DNA from: Rhodospirillum sp. UBA1311
Lineage (GTDB): Bacteria > Pseudomonadota > Alphaproteobacteria > Rhodospirillales > Rhodospirillaceae
Length of the DNA stretch: 15,635 nt
Assembly (NCBI GenBank): GCA_002307145.1
Contig: DBTR01000014.1
Span: forward strand, 13,368 to 29,002
Direction of reading: 5' to 3'
In this document: positions 6,480 to 15,254 of the stretch, piece by piece
Layout: each line of letters starts with the position of its first letter
How positions within the stretch are numbered: the stretch's first letter is position 1
Notes under the pieces: generated by a model
Databases searched by the model: none
The model's input: only the letters and a program-made list of their open reading frames with translations
What the model was told of the DNA's origin: nothing
Program-made: the position numbers and the translations under genes

Positions 6480-7049
6480 TCAGCGGCCGCAGCCGCAGCC
6501 CGGGGTCTCGCAGCCCGCCTTGTCCGCCTTGCGGCCGAAGCAGGCGCACGGCAGCATCCGCCGCAGGGTGTCGTCCTTGACCACCACATGGTGCCAGATC
6601 GCGGCGGCCACATGCACCGCGATCAGCGCGAGGCCGACCAGGGCGAGGGTCTCGTGGATCTCCGCCATGGTGTGGGCGAAGGCGCGGTCGGGCGCGACCA
6701 GCGGCGGCAGGGTGAACCACCCCCAGAACGACACCGGCCGGCCCGCCGCCGACGACATCGTCCAGCCGGTGAGCGGCATCGCCACCAGCCACAGCATCAG
6801 CAGGCCATGCACCGCCTTGGCGGCGATCTGCTGCAAGCGCGGCCCATCGAGCGGCGCGACGGTCGGCTGGACGATGGTCCAGACGATCCGGATCAGGCCG
6901 AGGGTGAGGATGGTCACGCCGACGTACTTGTGGATGCCGATCACGTCGGTCCACGCCAGGGTGAAGCCCGCGATGATGAATGCCACCGTGAGCCAATGAA
7001 TGCCGCGTGCGACGCAGCCATACGAGTCCCGGGTGTTGCCGAGCGCCAT
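6480..7049 (-). CDS. Cytochrome b561-family membrane protein with Cys-rich tail
   Basis: A 189-residue membrane protein of the bacterial dihaem cytochrome b561 family, which moves electrons between quinones and periplasmic or membrane partners. About four hydrophobic helices carry histidines placed like haem ligands: His18 (RGIHWL), His40 (GIHKYVG), His81 (AVHGLL), His132 (AEIHETL) and His146 (AVHVAAA), with His153/His154 after the last helix. The final 22 residues are unusual: Cys168, Cys170, Cys180, Cys185 and Cys187 in a CxC...C...CxC pattern with glycine and lysine, suggesting a metal site or redox cysteines. The ATG has GGAGA 7-8 bases upstream. It lies 76 bp after ccmH on the same strand and is followed by a strong terminator, so it may be the last gene of the ccm transcript. 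Its partner is unknown. Confidence 0.88.
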   Translation of the reverse strand: MALGNTRDSYGCVARGIHWLTVAFIIAGFTLAWTDVIGIHKYVGVTILTLGLIRIVWTIVQPTVAPLDGPRLQQIAAKAVHGLLMLWLVAMPLTGWTMSSAAGRPVSFWGWFTLPPLVAPDRAFAHTMAEIHETLALVGLALIAVHVAAAIWHHVVVKDDTLRRMLPCACFGRKADKAGCETPGCGCGR

Positions 7050-7125
7050 GATCCGATCTCCGTAACCGATTTCGCCCGCGGCTCAAGCCACGGGTCTCCT
7101 CAACATGTTCCGATTGCGGCGGAGT

Positions 7126-8163
7126 TCAAGGCTTCTGCTGCGCGAGGATCACGGCGGCGCGGTCCGCCTGCCCGGCAAGACGCTTCGCCCAGGCCGAGCC
7201 CTCGGGCTGGGCGAAGGCCCCGGCGCGCCAGATTTTCTCCGCCTCGGCGATCTCGCCCGCTTCCGCCCGTTGCAGGCCGAGGAAGAACGCGGCGCGGGGT
7301 TCGGCGGGGTCGAGCCGGACCGCCGAACCGAACGCGTCCATCGCCTCCGGGGTGATCTTGCGGTCTCGGAAGGCAAGGCTTTCGCCCAGGTCGCCGTAGA
7401 CTTCGCCATCCGCTTCGCCCAACTGGATCGCGCGCCGCAGCGCCGCGATCGCCTCGGCATGGCGGCCGAGGTAGCGCTCGGCGCGACCGAGCATCAGCCA
7501 GGCGCGGGCGTCGTCGGGCGCTTCGGCGAGGCGAGCCTCGATCTGCTCCGCCATGGTCTGCATCTCGGCGATCGCGGCTTCGCTGACGCCGAGGCGTTCG
7601 GCGAGGCGCGGCTGCACCGGCTGGTCCGGCGCTCCCGGATGACCGAGCAGCAGATATGCTCCCGCCGCGAGGACCACCACCACCCCCGCCGCTGTCGCCA
7701 ACACGCCCGCGCTCGCCTGCGCCGCATCGTCGGGATCGAGCGCCGCCGCCGCGACCGGCGCTTGCGCCGCCTTGCGCCGGAATGCGCGCCGCCACGCCAG
7801 CAGGCCCAGCACCATCAGCAGCGCGGGTGCGCTCCAGAGCAGCGCGGTGGTCGCCTTGAACGGCGGCATCAGACGGACGAAGTCGCCATAACGGGCTTCG
7901 AGCGCGCCGATCACCTCGGAATCCGAATCCCCCATCAGCAGGCGCTCGCGCACCAGCCCGCGCATCGCCTGGGCAAGATCGGCGTTGGATTCGTCGATCG
8001 ACTGGTTCTGGCAGACGACGCAGCGGAGTTCCTTCGAGATCGACCGCGCCCGGGTTTCCAGCACCGGGTCCTTCATCGGTTCGTCGGGGCCGAGGGCATG
8101 CGCCACGCCACCGAACCCCAGCGCGAGCAACAGGCCGAAGGCGACGATCCAGCGGCGGATCAT
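7126..8163 (-). CDS. ccmH: Cytochrome c maturation protein CcmH, fused CcmH-CcmI
   Basis: A 345-residue protein of System I cytochrome c biogenesis. Residues 1-23 are a signal peptide. The CcmH/CycL domain carries the haem-ligation redox motif LRCVVCQNQSI (Cys48, Cys51), which keeps the apocytochrome CXXCH thiols reduced. A membrane helix spans about 107-124 and a second about 152-174. Residues 185-345 contain TPR-like repeats (AWLMLGRAERYLGRHAEAIAALRRAI and later copies) that bind apocytochrome, as in CcmI/CycH. E. coli CcmH (350 residues) has this same fused layout, whereas many alphaproteobacteria keep CcmI separate. The ATG overlaps the ccmG stop as ATGA. It is the last ccm gene. Confidence 0.94.
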   Translation of the reverse strand: MIRRWIVAFGLLLALGFGGVAHALGPDEPMKDPVLETRARSISKELRCVVCQNQSIDESNADLAQAMRGLVRERLLMGDSDSEVIGALEARYGDFVRLMPPFKATTALLWSAPALLMVLGLLAWRRAFRRKAAQAPVAAAALDPDDAAQASAGVLATAAGVVVVLAAGAYLLLGHPGAPDQPVQPRLAERLGVSEAAIAEMQTMAEQIEARLAEAPDDARAWLMLGRAERYLGRHAEAIAALRRAIQLGEADGEVYGDLGESLAFRDRKITPEAMDAFGSAVRLDPAEPRAAFFLGLQRAEAGEIAEAEKIWRAGAFAQPEGSAWAKRLAGQADRAAVILAQQKP

Positions 8164-8681
8164 TTCAACCTCTCCAGCAGCGGCGCGACCTGATTCCGCC
8201 AGATCTCGGGAGTGATGATGCCGGTGATCTTCAGGGCGACACGACCATCGGGCGCGATCACGAAGCTCTCCGGCGCTCCGGTGACGCCGAGGTCGATGGC
8301 GGCGCGGCTGTCCGGATCGAGACCGACGACGGAATACGGGTTGCCGCGCCGGTCGAGCCATTCCTCGGTTCTCACCGGGTCGTCGCGCCAGGCGATGCCG
8401 ACGATCTCCGCCGACTTCGACGCTTCGAGCAGCACCGGGTGCTCCTCGATGCAGGCGACGCACCACGAACCGAACACGTTCAGCACCACCGCCCGGCCCT
8501 TGAACGCCTCGGGCGTAAGGGTGCCCTGGCCGTCGAGGCGTTGCAGCGCGAATTCGGGCAGCGGCTTGCCGACCAGGGGCGAGGGCAGCGGCGGCTCGGT
8601 CTTGCCGATCCGCGTCGCCACCAACCCAAGCAGGATCGCGAACGCCAGGAGCGGCGCCCAGGTGGTCCAGCGCCCAATCAT
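8160..8681 (-). CDS. ccmG: Periplasmic thiol:disulfide oxidoreductase CcmG/DsbE
   Basis: A 173-residue membrane-anchored thioredoxin-like protein that reduces apocytochrome c or CcmH in the periplasm. Residues 8-24 form the N-terminal membrane anchor. The active site is WCVAC (Cys74, Cys77) in LNVFGSWCVACIEEHP. The cis-proline region GVTGAPESFVI matches the CcmG-specific GxxGAPE motif. It overlaps ccmF (ATGA) upstream and ccmH (ATGA) downstream. Length is normal for the family. Confidence 0.96.
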   Translation of the reverse strand: MIGRWTTWAPLLAFAILLGLVATRIGKTEPPLPSPLVGKPLPEFALQRLDGQGTLTPEAFKGRAVVLNVFGSWCVACIEEHPVLLEASKSAEIVGIAWRDDPVRTEEWLDRRGNPYSVVGLDPDSRAAIDLGVTGAPESFVIAPDGRVALKITGIITPEIWRNQVAPLLERLK

Positions 8682-10555
8682 CCGCGCCTCCGCGTCAGGG
8701 GAATGCCGGAGGCGAGCGCAAGCGCGCCGCCCATCGCCATCAGCGCCGAGCCCGCCCAGAGCCAGGGGAGCAGCGGTTTGACGAACACCCGCACCACCGT
8801 GCCGTCGGGCGAGGGATCGCCGATCACCGCATAGGTGTCGCCACCGAGGGTGGAGCGGATCGCCGCCTCGGTGGTGGTCTGGGGCGGGGTTTCGTAGCGG
8901 CGGATTTCCGGGGTGAGATCGGGCGCGCCGGTGACGCTGATCGTGCCGCGCATCGCGATATAGTTGGGCCCCGGCACTTCGCGCACCTCGACCAGGCCGA
9001 AGCTCCGCCCGGCCAGTTCCACCGCGCCGCCGACCGGCAGGCGCGCGATCGCCTCTGCCGCCATCTGGCTGCCACCGGTGATCCCGACCAGCGCCACCGC
9101 GAGGCCGAGGTGGGCGAACGCCATGCCGGTGCGTCGCCGCGTCCAGCGCCGCCGCGCATTCCACAGCGCGAGGCCGACGCCGCCGCACGCCGCCGCCGCA
9201 AGGCCGAAGCCCGCCGCCGCCGCGCCGCTCCAGATCAGGCCGAGGCCCGCGCCGACGCCGCCGCACGCGGCGACGATGCCGATGCTGGGCGCGAGGCGCT
9301 TGAGCGAATCCCGCCCGCCGGTCATCAACGGTCCGAGCGCCATCAGCGCCACCACCGGAGCCATCAGCGGCAGCACCGTGGCGTCGAAGAACGGCGCGCC
9401 GACCGAGATCCGGCCGAGGCCGAGGGATTCGGCGAGCAGCGGGTAGACGGTGCCGAACAACACCACGCCGCAGGCGACGGTGAGCAACACGGTATTGAGC
9501 AAGAGGGCGCCGTCGCGCGAGAACGGCGCGAACGCCACCCGCCCGGCGAGGCGATGGCCGCGCAGGGCATAGAGGGTCAGCGCGCCGCCCTCGATCGCGG
9601 CGAACAGGCCGAGGATGAACACGCCGCGCAGCGGATCGGCGGCGAAGGCGTGCACCGAGGTCAGCACGCCCGAGCGCACCAGGAACATCCCCAGGAGCGA
9701 AAAGCCGAAGCCCAAAATCGCGAGCAGCACCACCCAGCCTTCGAGACCGCCCTTCTTCTCGATGCCGCGCACCGCATGCACCAGCGCGGTGGCGGTGAGC
9801 CAGGGCATCAGCGCCGAATTCTCCACCGGGTCCCAGAACCACCAGCCGCCCCAGCCGAGTTCGGCGTAGGCCCAGGCGGAGCCGAGCGAAATCCCGACGG
9901 TGAGGAAGATCCAGGCGATCAGGGTCCAGAACCGCACCGCGCGCGCCCAGCCCGGCCCCAGCTCGCCGCGCCAGAGCGCCGCGATCGCGAAGGCGAAGGC
10001 GACCGACACCCCGACGCTGCCGACGTACAGGAGCGGCGGATGGAACGCGAGGCCGGGGTCCTGCAGCAGCGGATTGAGGCCGCGCCCTTCCATCGGCGCG
10101 GGGATCAGGCGGTCGAACGGGTTGGAGGTGATCACCACGAACGCCAGCACGCCGAAGGAGAGGATCCCCTGCACCGCCAGCACCCGCAGGCGCATCGCGG
10201 CGGGCAGGCCCTGCCGCCAGAACGCGGTCAGGCCGCCGAACAGCGAGAGCAGCGTCGCCCAGAGCAGCAGCGAGCCCTCGTGGTGGCCCCAGGCGGCGGC
10301 GACCTTGTAGAGCATCGGCTTGGCGGTGTGGGAGTTCTCGTAGACGACGCGCACCGAGAAGTCGGAGACCACGAAGGCGTGGATCAACGCCGCCATCGCC
10401 GCCAGCATCGCGAGCGCCTGCGCGGCGGCGGCGGCGGGGATCGCCCCGGCGATTCCCGGTCGGCGCAGCAGATGCGCGGCGGGCAGGGCGAGCGCCTGGA
10501 GCAGCGCCAGCATCGCCGCGAGGATCAGCGCGAACAGTCCGGCTTCGACGGTCAT
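8678..10555 (-). CDS. ccmF: Haem lyase subunit CcmF
   Basis: A 625-residue polytopic protein that forms the cytochrome c haem lyase with CcmH/I and takes haem from holo-CcmE. The tryptophan-rich WWD domain lies near residues 232-253 (LGWGGWWFWDPVENSALMPWL region). Conserved histidines include His173 in FHPPLLYVGS and His260. The N-terminal block with YENSHTAKPMLYKVAAAWGHHEGS is typical. Size is close to E. coli CcmF (about 647). Start and stop both overlap neighbours by 4 bp (ATGA), so it is translated as part of the operon. Confidence 0.97.
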   Translation of the reverse strand: MTVEAGLFALILAAMLALLQALALPAAHLLRRPGIAGAIPAAAAAQALAMLAAMAALIHAFVVSDFSVRVVYENSHTAKPMLYKVAAAWGHHEGSLLLWATLLSLFGGLTAFWRQGLPAAMRLRVLAVQGILSFGVLAFVVITSNPFDRLIPAPMEGRGLNPLLQDPGLAFHPPLLYVGSVGVSVAFAFAIAALWRGELGPGWARAVRFWTLIAWIFLTVGISLGSAWAYAELGWGGWWFWDPVENSALMPWLTATALVHAVRGIEKKGGLEGWVVLLAILGFGFSLLGMFLVRSGVLTSVHAFAADPLRGVFILGLFAAIEGGALTLYALRGHRLAGRVAFAPFSRDGALLLNTVLLTVACGVVLFGTVYPLLAESLGLGRISVGAPFFDATVLPLMAPVVALMALGPLMTGGRDSLKRLAPSIGIVAACGGVGAGLGLIWSGAAAAGFGLAAAACGGVGLALWNARRRWTRRRTGMAFAHLGLAVALVGITGGSQMAAEAIARLPVGGAVELAGRSFGLVEVREVPGPNYIAMRGTISVTGAPDLTPEIRRYETPPQTTTEAAIRSTLGGDTYAVIGDPSPDGTVVRVFVKPLLPWLWAGSALMAMGGALALASGIPLTRRRG

Positions 10556-10986
10556 TGCTGCGCCCGCCACTCGCCGTTCTTCTTCAGCACCGCGGCGACG
10601 TCGGGGGGCATGTATTTTTCGTCGTGCTTGGCGAGAACGGTCTCGGCAACGAAACCGCCCTCGGGGGTCAGGCGGCCTTCCGCCACCACGCCCTGGCCCT
10701 CGCGGAAGAGATCCGGCAACACCCCGGCATAGCGCACCGGCAGGCTCGACTTGCCGTCGGTGACGGTGAACCGCACCATCGTGCCCTCGCGGCTGACCGT
10801 GCCGGGCTCGACCAGGCCGCCGAGGCGTACCCGGTGGGTCGCAGCGTCGGGCCGCGCCAGCAGGTCGCTCGGCCCATAGAAGAAGGTGAGCGAATCCCCG
10901 AGCGCCGAGATCACCAGAACCGCCGCCAACGCCACCGCCGCCATGCCGACGCCGAGAAGAATCAGCCGTTGCCGACGCCGGGTCAC
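10552..10986 (-). CDS. ccmE: Haem chaperone CcmE
   Basis: A 144-residue periplasmic haem chaperone with one N-terminal membrane anchor (residues 8-28). The haem-binding histidine is His121 in LAKHDEKYMP, with Tyr125 as the usual axial ligand (HxxxY). The start is GTG at 10986, overlapping the ccmD stop as GTGA. The next in-frame ATG would remove the positive N-terminus and half the anchor. The E. coli equivalents are His130 and Tyr134. Confidence 0.95.
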   Translation of the reverse strand: MTRRRQRLILLGVGMAAVALAAVLVISALGDSLTFFYGPSDLLARPDAATHRVRLGGLVEPGTVSREGTMVRFTVTDGKSSLPVRYAGVLPDLFREGQGVVAEGRLTPEGGFVAETVLAKHDEKYMPPDVAAVLKKNGEWRAQQ

Positions 10987-11138
10987 GAGCCGCGCCCTCC
11001 GCGTCCGTTGAGCCGCGCCCAGGCCCCCGACACCCGCCGCCAGTCGCGCCAGGCACTCAAACTCGCGCCGCCGAGGAGGACGAAGCCGATGCCGTACGCG
11101 GCGAGGATGTAGATCGTGTATGGTGCATCGAAGTTCAT
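10983..11138 (-). CDS. ccmD: Haem exporter accessory protein CcmD
   Basis: A 51-residue protein with a single membrane helix (about residues 6-28, in PYTIYILAAYGIGFVLLGG) followed by a basic cytoplasmic tail with many arginines. CcmD helps release holo-CcmE from the CcmABC complex. The identification rests on size, topology and position between ccmC and ccmE. Both ends overlap neighbours by 4 bp. Confidence 0.9.
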   Translation of the reverse strand: MNFDAPYTIYILAAYGIGFVLLGGASLSAWRDWRRVSGAWARLNGRGGRGS

Positions 11139-11902
11139 CGCTCGCCCTCCATCCGGCTGCGGCTGGCTGCGGCGCGCAGCCGCGCCCCGACCACTTCGGT
11201 GCGGGTGCGGACGAGCCAGAGGGCGAAGAAAATCAGCTTGAACGCGGCGGCCATCAACAGCAGCGGCCACAGCATCGACGGATCGATGGCGGGGCCACCG
11301 AGTTTCATTACGCTCGCGGGCTGGTGCAGGGTGTTCCACCAGTCCACCGAGAACTTCACGATCGGCAGGTTGACGCAACCGACCAGGCCCAGCACCGCCG
11401 CCGCCTTGTCGCCGCGGCGCGGATCGTCGAACGCACGGGAGAGGGCGATGTGGCCGAAATAGAGGAACAACAGCAGCAGCATCGAGGTCAGGCGCGCGTC
11501 CCAGACCCACCACGCGCCCCACATCGGCTTGCCCCAGAGCGAGCCGGTGATCAGGCAGACGGCGGTGAACATCGCGCCGAGCGGCGCGGCGGCGCGCGCG
11601 GCGGCGAAGGCGAGCGGATGCCCGCCGACCAGCCCGAGGCCGCCCAACCCGGCGACCAGGGCATAGACGAACAGCCCCATCCACGCGGCGGGCACGTGCA
11701 TGTACATGATCCGCACGGTTTCGCCCTGCTGGTAGTCGGGCGGCGAAAGCGCGAGCCCGTCCACCAGCCCGGCGACGAACATCGCCGCGCCGAGCGCCGC
11801 GACCCACGGGATCAGCATGCCGGACAGCTCGACGAAGCGCGCGGGCTGGGCCGCACGCAGCATCGTCTGATGAATCGCCTTGATCGCGGAAGCTGCCGCC
11901 AC
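11135..11902 (-). CDS. ccmC: Haem exporter/haem-handling protein CcmC
   Basis: A 255-residue, six-helix WWD-domain protein that loads haem onto CcmE. The WWD motif is at residues 123-138 (WGKPMWGAWWVWDARL). The flanking haem-ligand histidines are His69 (YMHVP) and the one in NTLHQPAS. The start is GTG at 11902, 3 bp after the ccmB stop. GGAG at the end of ccmB is spaced 6 bases from this GTG, which supports it. It overlaps ccmD by 4 bp. Confidence 0.95.
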   Translation of the reverse strand: MAAASAIKAIHQTMLRAAQPARFVELSGMLIPWVAALGAAMFVAGLVDGLALSPPDYQQGETVRIMYMHVPAAWMGLFVYALVAGLGGLGLVGGHPLAFAAARAAAPLGAMFTAVCLITGSLWGKPMWGAWWVWDARLTSMLLLLFLYFGHIALSRAFDDPRRGDKAAAVLGLVGCVNLPIVKFSVDWWNTLHQPASVMKLGGPAIDPSMLWPLLLMAAAFKLIFFALWLVRTRTEVVGARLRAAASRSRMEGER

Positions 11903-11905
11903 TCT

Positions 11906-12567
11906 CTACTCCACCGCCTGACGCAACGCGGCGGCGGCGGCCACGGGACAAACCGCCAGGGCAACCAACGCCACGCTACCCAAGATGAGGAGCGACGGCG
12001 TAGCCGCCAACCCCGTTTGCGCCGATTCGACCGCGCCTGCGCCGAAAATCAAAACCGGCGCGGAGAGCGGCAGGACCATCACCGCGAGCAGCACCGTCGC
12101 CCGCCGCGCGCCGAGCGCGAGCGCCGCGCCGACCGCGCCCAGAAGCGACAGCACCGGCGTGCCGAGCAGCAAGGACGCCAGCAGCACCGGCATCGCTTCG
12201 GTCGGCAGGTTGAGGAAAATCCCCAGCACCGGCGCGGCGATCGCGAGCGGCAGGCCGGTGGCGAGCCAATGCGCCAACGCCTTCGCCAGCACCAGGAGTT
12301 CGGGCGCGAGCGCGCCGGAGAGCAGGGGTTCGAGGCTGCCGTCGCGGTAGTCGGCCTCGAACAGGGTTTCGAGGGAGAGAAGCGCGGCGAGCAGCGCCAT
12401 CGCCCACAGCACCCCCGGCGCGATTCGCGCCAAAACCTGCGGTTCGGGCCCGACGCCGAGCGGGAACACCGCCACCGCGATGGCGAAGAATCCGAGCACG
12501 GTCCAGGTTCCCGCGCCGTCGCGCAACGCCAGCAAAAGATCGCGGCGCAGCACCGCCACGAAGGCGT

Positions 12568-12571
<4 letters not shown>
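11906..12571 (-). CDS. ccmB: Haem exporter membrane subunit CcmB
   Basis: A 221-residue integral membrane protein of the CcmABCD complex. It begins MNAFVAVLRRDLLLALRDG and has about six hydrophobic segments, with the family motif region LFEADYRDGSLEPLL. Length matches E. coli CcmB (220). The ATG overlaps the ccmA stop as ATGA. With CcmA it forms the ABC module that uses ATP to release holo-CcmE. Confidence 0.95.
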
Positions 12572-13215
<644 letters not shown>

Positions 13216-13222
13216 GATCGGC

Positions 13223-13250
13223 ATGATAGCGCATGCACTCCGGTTTTCAC
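13223..13250 (-). promoter_or_regulatory. Weak candidate promoter of the ccm operon
   Basis: Minus-strand GTGAAA (13250-13245, 4/6) and TATCAT (13228-13223, 5/6) are 16 bp apart, just after the antiporter terminator. The predicted start near 13216 would give a leaderless ccmA message. The short space between the terminator and ccmA leaves little other room for a promoter, but the -35 match is poor. Confidence 0.3.
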
Positions 13251-13277
13251 GCGAAAAGAAGGCGGCGATCAGCCGCC
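13251..13277 (-). terminator. Terminator overlapping the antiporter stop codon
   Basis: GGCGGC (13261-13266) and GCCGCC (13272-13277) form a 6-bp all-GC stem around a 5-base loop that holds the antiporter TGA. On the minus strand it is followed by TTCTTTTC. It is short but well formed, and would separate antiporter transcription from the ccm operon. The T-tract is interrupted by C, so termination may be partial. Confidence 0.55.
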
Positions 13278-14924
13278 GTCCTGCAATTCGCCCGAGTGCC
13301 GGGTTTCGAGCAGGTCGAGGGCGTTGATCAGGCGTCGCGCGGTGGCGCTGCGAAGCTCGCGGGCGCGCACCCGGCGCATGATTTCGTCGCGTTCGGCGCG
13401 CAGCGCGGCAAGGCGCATCTCCCGTTCCAGGCGCTCCACCCAGCGTGCGAGCGCCCGGCCCTCGCCGTCTTCCGCGCGGCGGTCGACGCGGCGGCGATAG
13501 GGCGCCATCACCCGCGCCGCCACCTCGACGATGTGCCCGGCGTCCGCATTGCTCCGCGCGGCGGTGGCCTCCACCCGCGCGATCGCGGCGATCGCGGCCT
13601 CGGCGGCGGCGATCTGCGCGGCTTCCTCCTCGGCTTCGTCGGGATCCTCGCCGGGCATTTCCAACCCCTTCAGCAGCCATGGCAGGGCCACCGTCGCGCC
13701 CACCACGGACACCAGGATGGTGCCCACCGCGAGGAAGATCGAAAGGTCGCGGGCGGGGAAATCGCTGCCGTCGGGAAGAGTGAGCGGCAGACCCAGGATC
13801 GCCGCGAGAGTGACCGCGCCGCGCACCCCGGCGACGCTCGTCGCCGCGACGATCCGGAGCTTCGCGCCCCGTGGAATCAGCGCCTTGGTGCGGAACAGGG
13901 AGATGTGGAGCGACACCCAGACCCAGGCGAAGCGCAACGCGAGCAGGCCGGCGACGACGGCGATCACGTAAACCCCGAGCCACCAGTGGTCGGCGTGCCC
14001 GGAGAGCCCGACGATCGCGTCGGCACGGCGCAGGATCACCGGCAACTGCTCGCCGAGGAGGACGAAGATCACGCCGTTGGCGGTAAACGCGATCATGTCC
14101 CAGACCAAGCCGCCGCGCAGCCGCGTCGCGGCCAACGGCAGCGCGACGGTGTCGGCGAAGTTCATCGTCAGCCCCGCCGACGCTGCGGCGAGAATTCCCG
14201 AGGCGCCCGCGAGTTCGGCGATCAGGTACGCGCCGTAGGGCATCAGCAGGCTGATCAGGATGAGGGTGCCGCTGTCGTCGGCGAAGTTGCGCCCGAGGAA
14301 GCCGCGCAGGCGGCTGACGAGGAAAGCGAGGCCGACGCCCACCGCGACGCCGACCGAGGCGACCCAGACGAATTCGAGGGCGGCGTCGGCGGCGACGAAG
14401 CTCCCGGTCAGCGCGGCGGCGACGGCGAAGCGGAAGCACACCAGCGCCGACGCATCGTTGAGCAGGGCCTCGCCTTCAAGAATGTGCATCATCCGGGAGG
14501 GAATCGGCACCCGCCGCGCCACCGCCGCGACCGCGAGCGGATCGGTGGGCGCAAGCACCGCCGCGAGCGCAAACGCCACCGCCTGCGGGATCGACGGGAT
14601 CATCCAGTGGATCAACAGGCCAAGGCCCAGCACCGTGAACGCCACCAGTCCGAGGGCGAGTTCGAGGATCGGGCCGCGATCCCGCATCGCCTCCTCGCGC
14701 GGAATCCGCCAACCGTCGAGAAACAGCAGCGGCGGCAGGAAGAGCAGGAAGAACACGTGCGGGTCGAGGGGCACGCGCAGCTCCGCCACGAGCCCGATCG
14801 CCGCGCCGACCGCAATCTGCACCAGCGGCCGGGGTACCGCCCAGGGCAGCACCTTTCCGGCGACGCTGCTCACCACCACCGCGAACAGCAGCACCAGGAT
14901 CGTCCCGACGGATTCCACGGCCAT
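13269..14924 (-). CDS. CPA1-family Na+/H+ antiporter
   Basis: A 551-residue cation/proton antiporter. Residues 1-430 hold about 12 hydrophobic segments. The CPA1 motifs are VLAPTDPLAV (Thr127, Asp128, Pro129) and EGEALLNDASALV (Asn156, Asp157, the ion-binding ND pair). Further family blocks are FTANGVIFVLLGEQL and AGVRGAVTLAAIL. Residues 435-551 form a hydrophilic, Ala/Glu/Arg-rich, probably coiled-coil cytoplasmic tail. The frame is open upstream, but that part is arginine-rich and non-coding in character. GGGAG directly abuts the ATG at 14924 and is spaced 6 bases from a GTG at 14918, so the true start may be two codons later. Ion preference (Na+, K+ or Li+) cannot be read from the sequence. 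Confidence 0.9.
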   Translation of the reverse strand: MAVESVGTILVLLFAVVVSSVAGKVLPWAVPRPLVQIAVGAAIGLVAELRVPLDPHVFFLLFLPPLLFLDGWRIPREEAMRDRGPILELALGLVAFTVLGLGLLIHWMIPSIPQAVAFALAAVLAPTDPLAVAAVARRVPIPSRMMHILEGEALLNDASALVCFRFAVAAALTGSFVAADAALEFVWVASVGVAVGVGLAFLVSRLRGFLGRNFADDSGTLILISLLMPYGAYLIAELAGASGILAAASAGLTMNFADTVALPLAATRLRGGLVWDMIAFTANGVIFVLLGEQLPVILRRADAIVGLSGHADHWWLGVYVIAVVAGLLALRFAWVWVSLHISLFRTKALIPRGAKLRIVAATSVAGVRGAVTLAAILGLPLTLPDGSDFPARDLSIFLAVGTILVSVVGATVALPWLLKGLEMPGEDPDEAEEEAAQIAAAEAAIAAIARVEATAARSNADAGHIVEVAARVMAPYRRRVDRRAEDGEGRALARWVERLEREMRLAALRAERDEIMRRVRARELRSATARRLINALDLLETRHSGELQDGG

Positions 14925-15071
14925 CTCCCAAAACCCAGATCTCGCGGCGTTTACTTGCGGAGCCCGGCAGGATTGCACAACCCCCCGGCGGGCGCGGCAT
15001 CGTCCGCCTCGCCGCACTCCCCGGCCCGCCCTTCCGGGCAGTGTCGCCGTCACTCGCGGTTGCATTGATCG

Positions 15072-15197
15072 CGGGTTCGGGTGTCCGCGAGCCCGTCCAC
15101 CCCCGGCGCGAGGACCCTTGGCCCCGTCATCGACGGCCTGAAAACCTGGGGCAAATCCTCCGCGCCGTCTCCGCCCCCTCGTTGGGGCGGATTTTTT
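15072..15197 (+). ncRNA. Candidate structured RNA or attenuated leader ending in a terminator
   Basis: Three consecutive + strand hairpins are visible. The first pairs 15072-15079 with 15088-15095 (8 bp, one G-U). The second pairs 15105-15114 with 15156-15166 (10 bp with one bulged C) and then 15118-15125 with 15148-15154 (7 bp with one bulged G), and its apex has a further small stem. The third is the terminator at 15170-15197. No protein gene precedes this terminator on the + strand, so it should end a non-coding transcript or an acnA leader. No clear promoter and no known RNA family were recognised; the 5' end is unknown. GC-rich sequence folds readily, so this is a hypothesis. Confidence 0.4.
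15170..15197 (+). terminator. Strong rho-independent terminator upstream of acnA
   Basis: TCCGCCCC (15170-15177) pairs with GGGGCGGA (15184-15191) in a perfect 8-bp stem with a CTCGTT loop, followed by six T. It works only on the + strand; the other strand lacks a T-run. It sits 162 bp before the acnA start with no + strand gene ahead of it. Confidence 0.85.
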
Positions 15198-15222
15198 CGG
15201 CGTCGCGCTGCTCGGGGTGCTT

Positions 15223-15254
15223 GTCCTAAGGCCCGGAAAGGTTAAATCTAGGAC
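15223..15254. promoter_or_regulatory. Inverted repeat in the acnA upstream region, possible operator
   Basis: GTCCTA (15223-15228) and TAGGAC (15249-15254) are perfect inverted repeats with a 20-bp spacer. A poor promoter-like pair, TTGTCC (15221-15226) and TAAATC (15243-15248), overlaps it with a 16-bp spacing. A regulator bound here would cover the acnA promoter. No known factor is recognised. Confidence 0.3.

Noticed and set aside
9110..10732. Long + strand open frame opposite ccmF (about 540 codons)
   Set aside because: It is antisense to a clear CcmF, rich in Arg, Glu, His and Pro with no domain; long antisense frames are expected in DNA of this GC content. The same applies to + strand frames at 11120-12937 and 13233-15068.
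14925..15160. Riboswitch (for example Li+/Na+ type) in the antiporter leader on the minus strand
   Set aside because: Antiporter genes can carry such leaders, but I could not match any known consensus, and the only clear terminator in the region works on the opposite strand.
15041..15229. Small + strand frame of 62 codons before acnA
   Set aside because: It has no ribosome-binding site of note, runs straight through a strong terminator and has no recognisable protein character.
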